Shown here: one piece after another, positions 15,496 through 18,244 of the stretch
Layout: each line of letters starts with the position of its first letter
Position numbering within the stretch: position 1 is the stretch's first letter
Origin: Myxococcales bacterium
Lineage (GTDB): Bacteria > Myxococcota_A > Polyangia > Nannocystales > Nannocystaceae
Length of the DNA: 18,244 bases
Assembly: GCA_020633335.1 (NCBI GenBank)
Contig: JACKDU010000022.1
Coordinates: 1 to 18,244, forward strand
Direction: 5' to 3'
The notes under the pieces: model-generated
What the model saw: the letters and a program-made list of their open reading frames with translations, nothing else
The model's database searches: none
Told to the model about the DNA's origin: nothing
Position numbers and translations under genes: made by a program

Positions 15496-15514
15496 GATGC
15501 ATGACGGAGGCCGA
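15496..15514 (-). promoter_or_regulatory. Candidate sigma-54 (-24/-12) promoter for the lipoprotein/citrate-synthase-like operon
   Basis: On the minus strand the site reads CGGCCTC-CGTC-ATGCA against TGGCACG-N4-TTGCA, with GG (15512-15511) and GC (15500-15499) ten bases apart. It predicts a leader of about 63 bases, similar to that predicted for ADYC 2, and places the GGGGACA tandem about 55-75 bases upstream of the -24 element, a usual distance for an enhancer. Chance occurrence is likely enough that confidence stays low. Confidence 0.3.
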
Positions 15515-15565
15515 TTGGTAAGATGTTGAAATTGCACAGGAAACATAACCGGTCGGCTTGGGTGA

Positions 15566-15589
15566 CCCCGGGGACACCCCCGGGGACAC
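15566..15589. repeat. GGGGACA palindromic repeat cluster, copy 4 (exact tandem)
   Basis: The 12-mer CCCCGGGGACAC occurs twice without a gap (15566-15577 and 15578-15589). It lies 142 bases upstream of the small lipoprotein start and 44 bases before the chosen FHA-EBP 2 start. The same 12-mer occurs once in the FHA-EBP 1 divergon at nearly the same distance from its lipoprotein gene. Confidence 0.7.
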
Positions 15590-15632
15590 TCCGTTCTCCT
15601 TCCCGTCGCGGCAGGGTGCGACACTCCCGGCT

Positions 15633-17081
15633 GTGTCCCAGACGGAGACGATCACTGGAGACTTCGCTCCGCGGGGAGAGGCGGCAGCGGGGAGCGCCCG
15701 CCTCTCGGTCGTTCATCCGCCGAGCCTGGCGACGGTGATCGAGCTCGGCCAGCGACCGCTGATCCTCGGCCGCAAGGCCAGCGAGCCCAACGGTCAGGCG
15801 ATCGCCCACCAGACGATGTCCCGTCGCCACCTCGAGATCCGATGGGATGCTGGGGTCCGCCGCCACTTCGTGATCGACCTCGGCTCCCACAACGGCTCGA
15901 CCCTCAACGGTCGCGCGGTCGGCGAGACGCCGCGCCCGCTCGACGACAACGCGGTCCTCCGCCTCGGGGACGTGTTCCTGGTCTACGAGCGCGCAGATCA
16001 GCGGGTGAATGACGATCCGACCGTCGATCGTGCGGCGATCCCCGGGGAGGCGCTCTCGATCTGCAGCCTCCGTGAGCGCGTCGGCAGGATCGCCCGCGAT
16101 CTCTCGCCGGCCCTGATCATCGGTGAGAGCGGCGCGGGCAAGGAGAGGATCGCCGCCGAGATCCACCGCCTCAGCGCGAGGCGTGGGCCGCTCGTCACCG
16201 TCAACTGCGCCGCCCTGAGCCCGACCCTAATCGAGAGCCAGCTCTTCGGTCACGTCCGCGGGGCCTTCACGGGCGCGAGCCAGGCCCAGGCCGGCTTCTT
16301 CCGCGCGGCCGATCGCGGCACGCTCTTCCTCGACGAGATCGGCGAGCTCCCGCTCGACCTCCAACCCAAGCTCCTCCGCGCGCTCGAGTCGGGAGAGGTC
16401 ACCGCGGTCGGCGCGTCCGAGCGGCGGATCGTCGATGTCCGGGTGATCGCCGCGACCAACCGCGAGCTCGCTCTCGAGGTCGAGGAGGGCCGCTTCCGCC
16501 GCGATCTCCACGCCCGCCTCGCCCTCTGGATCGTCGATGTCCCCTCGCTCGCTCGGCGGCGGGCCGATCTCATCGCCTGGATCGACCGCCTCGCGGCCCG
16601 CTGGGCTGAGGAGCGAGGGCTCCCGCGACCGCCGGCGATCGAGTTCGCGCCGCCGGCGGTCGAGGTGTTGATGCTCGCGCGGTGGCCGGACAACCTCCGC
16701 GGTCTGAACCGCCTGGTCCACGAGCTCGCCCACCTCGCGGGCAGCGGACCACTCCGTGACGATGCCCTGCCCGCATGGCTCCTTGCGGGCGGCGATCGGC
16801 GCGAGGTCGTCGCCCCCGCCGGAGTCCTCCCGAGGAGAGGGTCATCGGCCCGCTCCGTGGAGCCGAGCCCCGGGCGGCTGACAACGCCGGTTCCGCCGGC
16901 GGGTCGCCGTCCGACCCGCGACGAGCTCCTCGCTACGCTCGAGCGCGTCGCGTGGAGCGTCCGCGCGGCGGCCCGCGAGTACGAGCGCGATCGCAAGCAG
17001 ATCAAGCGCTGGATAGCGATGTACGAGATCGTAGTCCCGGGGCACTCGGAGGGTGATGGAGGCGATCTCGATGAGACCTAG
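15633..17081 (+). CDS. FHA-domain sigma-54-dependent transcriptional activator (FHA-EBP 2)
   Basis: The 482-residue paralogue of FHA-EBP 1 keeps all key sites. The FHA residues are G46-R47, S63-RR-H66 and N87-G88. The VDRAAIPGEA linker is shared with the first copy. Walker A is GESGAGKE (164-171), the sigma-54-contacting GAFTGA is at 210-215, and Walker B is LFLDE (231-235). FRRDLHARL lies near the arginine-finger region. The C-terminal HTH (about 437-472) ends ERDRKQIKRWIAMYEIVVPG, differing from the first copy at only a few positions. GTG 15633 was chosen: the frame extends to a TTG at 15558, but that stretch encodes the GGGGACA tandem repeat and the start has no usable Shine-Dalgarno. An acidic tail of about ten residues follows the HTH. 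It is divergent from the small lipoprotein operon, its most likely target by position. Confidence 0.92.
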   Translation: MSQTETITGDFAPRGEAAAGSARLSVVHPPSLATVIELGQRPLILGRKASEPNGQAIAHQTMSRRHLEIRWDAGVRRHFVIDLGSHNGSTLNGRAVGETPRPLDDNAVLRLGDVFLVYERADQRVNDDPTVDRAAIPGEALSICSLRERVGRIARDLSPALIIGESGAGKERIAAEIHRLSARRGPLVTVNCAALSPTLIESQLFGHVRGAFTGASQAQAGFFRAADRGTLFLDEIGELPLDLQPKLLRALESGEVTAVGASERRIVDVRVIAATNRELALEVEEGRFRRDLHARLALWIVDVPSLARRRADLIAWIDRLAARWAEERGLPRPPAIEFAPPAVEVLMLARWPDNLRGLNRLVHELAHLAGSGPLRDDALPAWLLAGGDRREVVAPAGVLPRRGSSARSVEPSPGRLTTPVPPAGRRPTRDELLATLERVAWSVRAAAREYERDRKQIKRWIAMYEIVVPGHSEGDGGDLDET

Positions 17082-17388
17082 CTCGGTGAAGAGGCGCCCA
17101 GCTGGGAGGAAGACCCCTAGGGTCAAGACCGATCAGGTCGAGGAGAGCGTACTCGACGGCGAGCGGGCGCAGCAGGCCGATCTGAAAGGGGAGGGGCGCT
17201 GGCGGCCGCCAGGCCGTGGTCGAGTATCTCGCCGATGAGGTGGAGATCGCTTCTCGCCAATCCTCGGGGTCGAGCCAGACCGCGCGCTCAGATCCTCCGG
17301 GAGCGCCGTGCAAAGAGTTCGTCGCCGCGGCGCAGCGGACGGACTTCTTTCGGAGGCGCGTGGCCCCCTGCACGCACACGTTGTTCGG
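17082..17388. other. 307-base spacer without a clear gene
   Basis: No confident gene, promoter or terminator is visible. On the minus strand, from about 17290 down to 17128, one frame reads like coding sequence (WLDPEDWREAI, then LAVEYALLDLIGL) with G/C-ending codons. It loses coherence near 17127, where a different frame (LGVFLPAGRLFTELGLIEIAS) looks better. This may be a decayed gene fragment or chance in GC-rich DNA. Confidence 0.4.
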
Positions 17389-18234
17389 ATGTACCTCGAT
17401 CTCCGCAGCGCCCCTCTCCTCCGCTCGCTCCTCACCGCGCCGCTCCTCGTCGGCGGATGCTCGGGCGACAATGGCACGACCGGGGCCTCCGCGACGACGA
17501 CCGCATCGGACACATCGACCACGTCTGACACCTCGACCACGAGCGAGTCGACCTCGAGCTCGACCTCTGAGTCGTCGTCGTCGTCGACGGGGGAGACCAC
17601 CGGGGCGCCCGCGACCGTGACGGTGTCGGGGATCGCCCGGGTCATGCCAGGCGCCCCGAACTACGTCTCGATGGGCGATATCTGCTTCGTCCGCGCCGAC
17701 CAGACGGTCGGCCCGTGCACGACCAGCAATAGCATCGGCCGCTTCACCCTGGAGGGCGTCCCGGCGAACACTCAGGGCGCGGTCACCTTCAAGGGGAGCA
17801 AGATCGTCACCTTCGCCTGGGCCGTGCTCACCGAGACCCAGGACTTCGAGCTCGACCTCTCGATCGACACCCCAGAGCTCGTCCAGTCGTACTACGATAT
17901 CGCCGGGATCGAGCGGATCGATGGACGGATTGTCGTCCTCGCGGAGCTGGTCCCCGCGGTCGCGGGCCACAGCGCGACCCTCGAGCCGGCGAGCGGCGAC
18001 GGGCCCTTCTACTACAAGACGGCGGCCGGCGAGCTCGACCTCGACGCGACCGAGACCTCCGACACGATCGCCATGGCGGTCTTCGTCAACGTCGATCCCG
18101 CGCTCGCGCCCTTCAACGCGATGCTCGCCCAGGGCGGCGTCGCCTGCGACGACACGGTCACCGCGGGGAGCTTCTCCGAGAGCTTCGTCCCGGATGGCGC
18201 CGACATCCTCTACTTCCAGCGCGCTTGCCCGTAG
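17389..18234 (+). CDS. Lipoprotein with Ser/Thr-rich linker and beta-type domain
   Basis: The 281-residue predicted lipoprotein has a short signal segment with arginines at 6 and 12, a hydrophobic core LLTAPLLVGG and lipidated C24. A low-complexity Ser/Thr/Glu linker (about 29-72), typical of myxobacterial surface lipoproteins, leads to a domain beginning ATVTVSGIARV. The phrase SIGRFTLEGVPANTQGAVTF (115-134) resembles the carboxypeptidase-regulatory-like beta-sandwich. Four cysteines in the mature domain (99, 110, 253, 280) could form two disulfides. ATG 17389 was chosen because it starts the signal peptide; the frame is open upstream to 17308 but adds non-signal sequence. No Shine-Dalgarno is evident. 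The gene has no close partner in the window, and its function is unknown. Confidence 0.85.
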   Translation: MYLDLRSAPLLRSLLTAPLLVGGCSGDNGTTGASATTTASDTSTTSDTSTTSESTSSSTSESSSSSTGETTGAPATVTVSGIARVMPGAPNYVSMGDICFVRADQTVGPCTTSNSIGRFTLEGVPANTQGAVTFKGSKIVTFAWAVLTETQDFELDLSIDTPELVQSYYDIAGIERIDGRIVVLAELVPAVAGHSATLEPASGDGPFYYKTAAGELDLDATETSDTIAMAVFVNVDPALAPFNAMLAQGGVACDDTVTAGSFSESFVPDGADILYFQRACP

Positions 18235-18244
18235 CGTCCCCCCG

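Noticed and set aside
7475..15532. Shared 9-mer TGTTGAAAT upstream of the FG-GAP gene (7475-7483) and the small lipoprotein (15524-15532)
   Set aside because: It lies at a similar distance from the GGGGACA clusters, but is absent from the other two spacers and too short to exclude chance.
17361..17376. Sigma-54-like TGGCCCC-CTGC-ACGC before the right-edge lipoprotein
   Set aside because: The predicted transcript start is only about two bases from the ATG, and GG-N10-GC cores are frequent by chance here.
17495..17590. Repetitive DNA resembling a minisatellite
   Set aside because: It is the codon-level repetition of the Ser/Thr/Glu linker of the lipoprotein, not an independent repeat.
17002..17970. 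322-residue minus-strand frame
   Set aside because: Most of it is antisense to the Ser/Thr-linker lipoprotein and FHA-EBP 2. Only the short part in the spacer has any coding character, and that is reported as a possible remnant.

Overview
The window is GC-rich bacterial DNA, densely coding, and reads as part of a myxobacterial chromosome. The best fit is the Nannocystaceae/Polyangia side of the group. The grounds are two lipoproteins carrying the ADYC motif, paired Ser/Thr protein kinases with a TPR-like exported tail, FHA-domain sigma-54 activators, and a lipoprotein with a long Ser/Thr-rich linker after the lipidated cysteine. This assignment rests on gene content only. I see no rRNA, tRNA, CRISPR array or transposase gene.

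Layout. At the left edge (minus strand) is the N-terminus of a Ser/Thr kinase, preceded by its upstream partner ADYC lipoprotein 1. Divergent from these are an FHA/sigma-54 activator (FHA-EBP 1) and a SUKH-HEAT protein on the plus strand. The SUKH-HEAT gene converges with a minus-strand FHA-domain protein whose phosphothreonine-binding residues look degenerate. Next, all on the minus strand, come an FG-GAP beta-propeller exported protein, a complete membrane Ser/Thr kinase with a TPR-like tail, and ADYC lipoprotein 2 upstream of that kinase. A tight four-gene minus-strand operon follows (small cysteine-rich lipoprotein, two citrate-synthase-like proteins, a ThDP-dependent enzyme), each gene overlapping the next. 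Divergent from that operon is FHA-EBP 2. After a roughly 300-base gap without a clear gene comes a Ser/Thr-linker lipoprotein at the right edge.

How it may work together. Two modules are duplicated: 'ADYC lipoprotein followed by kinase' occurs twice, and 'lipoprotein gene divergent from FHA-EBP gene' occurs twice. The two FHA-EBPs have nearly the same C-terminal DNA-recognition segment. A palindromic CCCCGGGG/GGGGACA element lies in four spacers. Each of these is upstream of an exported-protein gene, and in both FHA-EBP divergons it sits about 142-145 bases from the lipoprotein start. A reasonable but unproven model is a kinase-to-FHA-to-sigma-54 circuit controlling the surface lipoproteins and the unusual citrate-synthase-like/ThDP operon. 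The main alternative for the repeat is a dispersed REP-like element.
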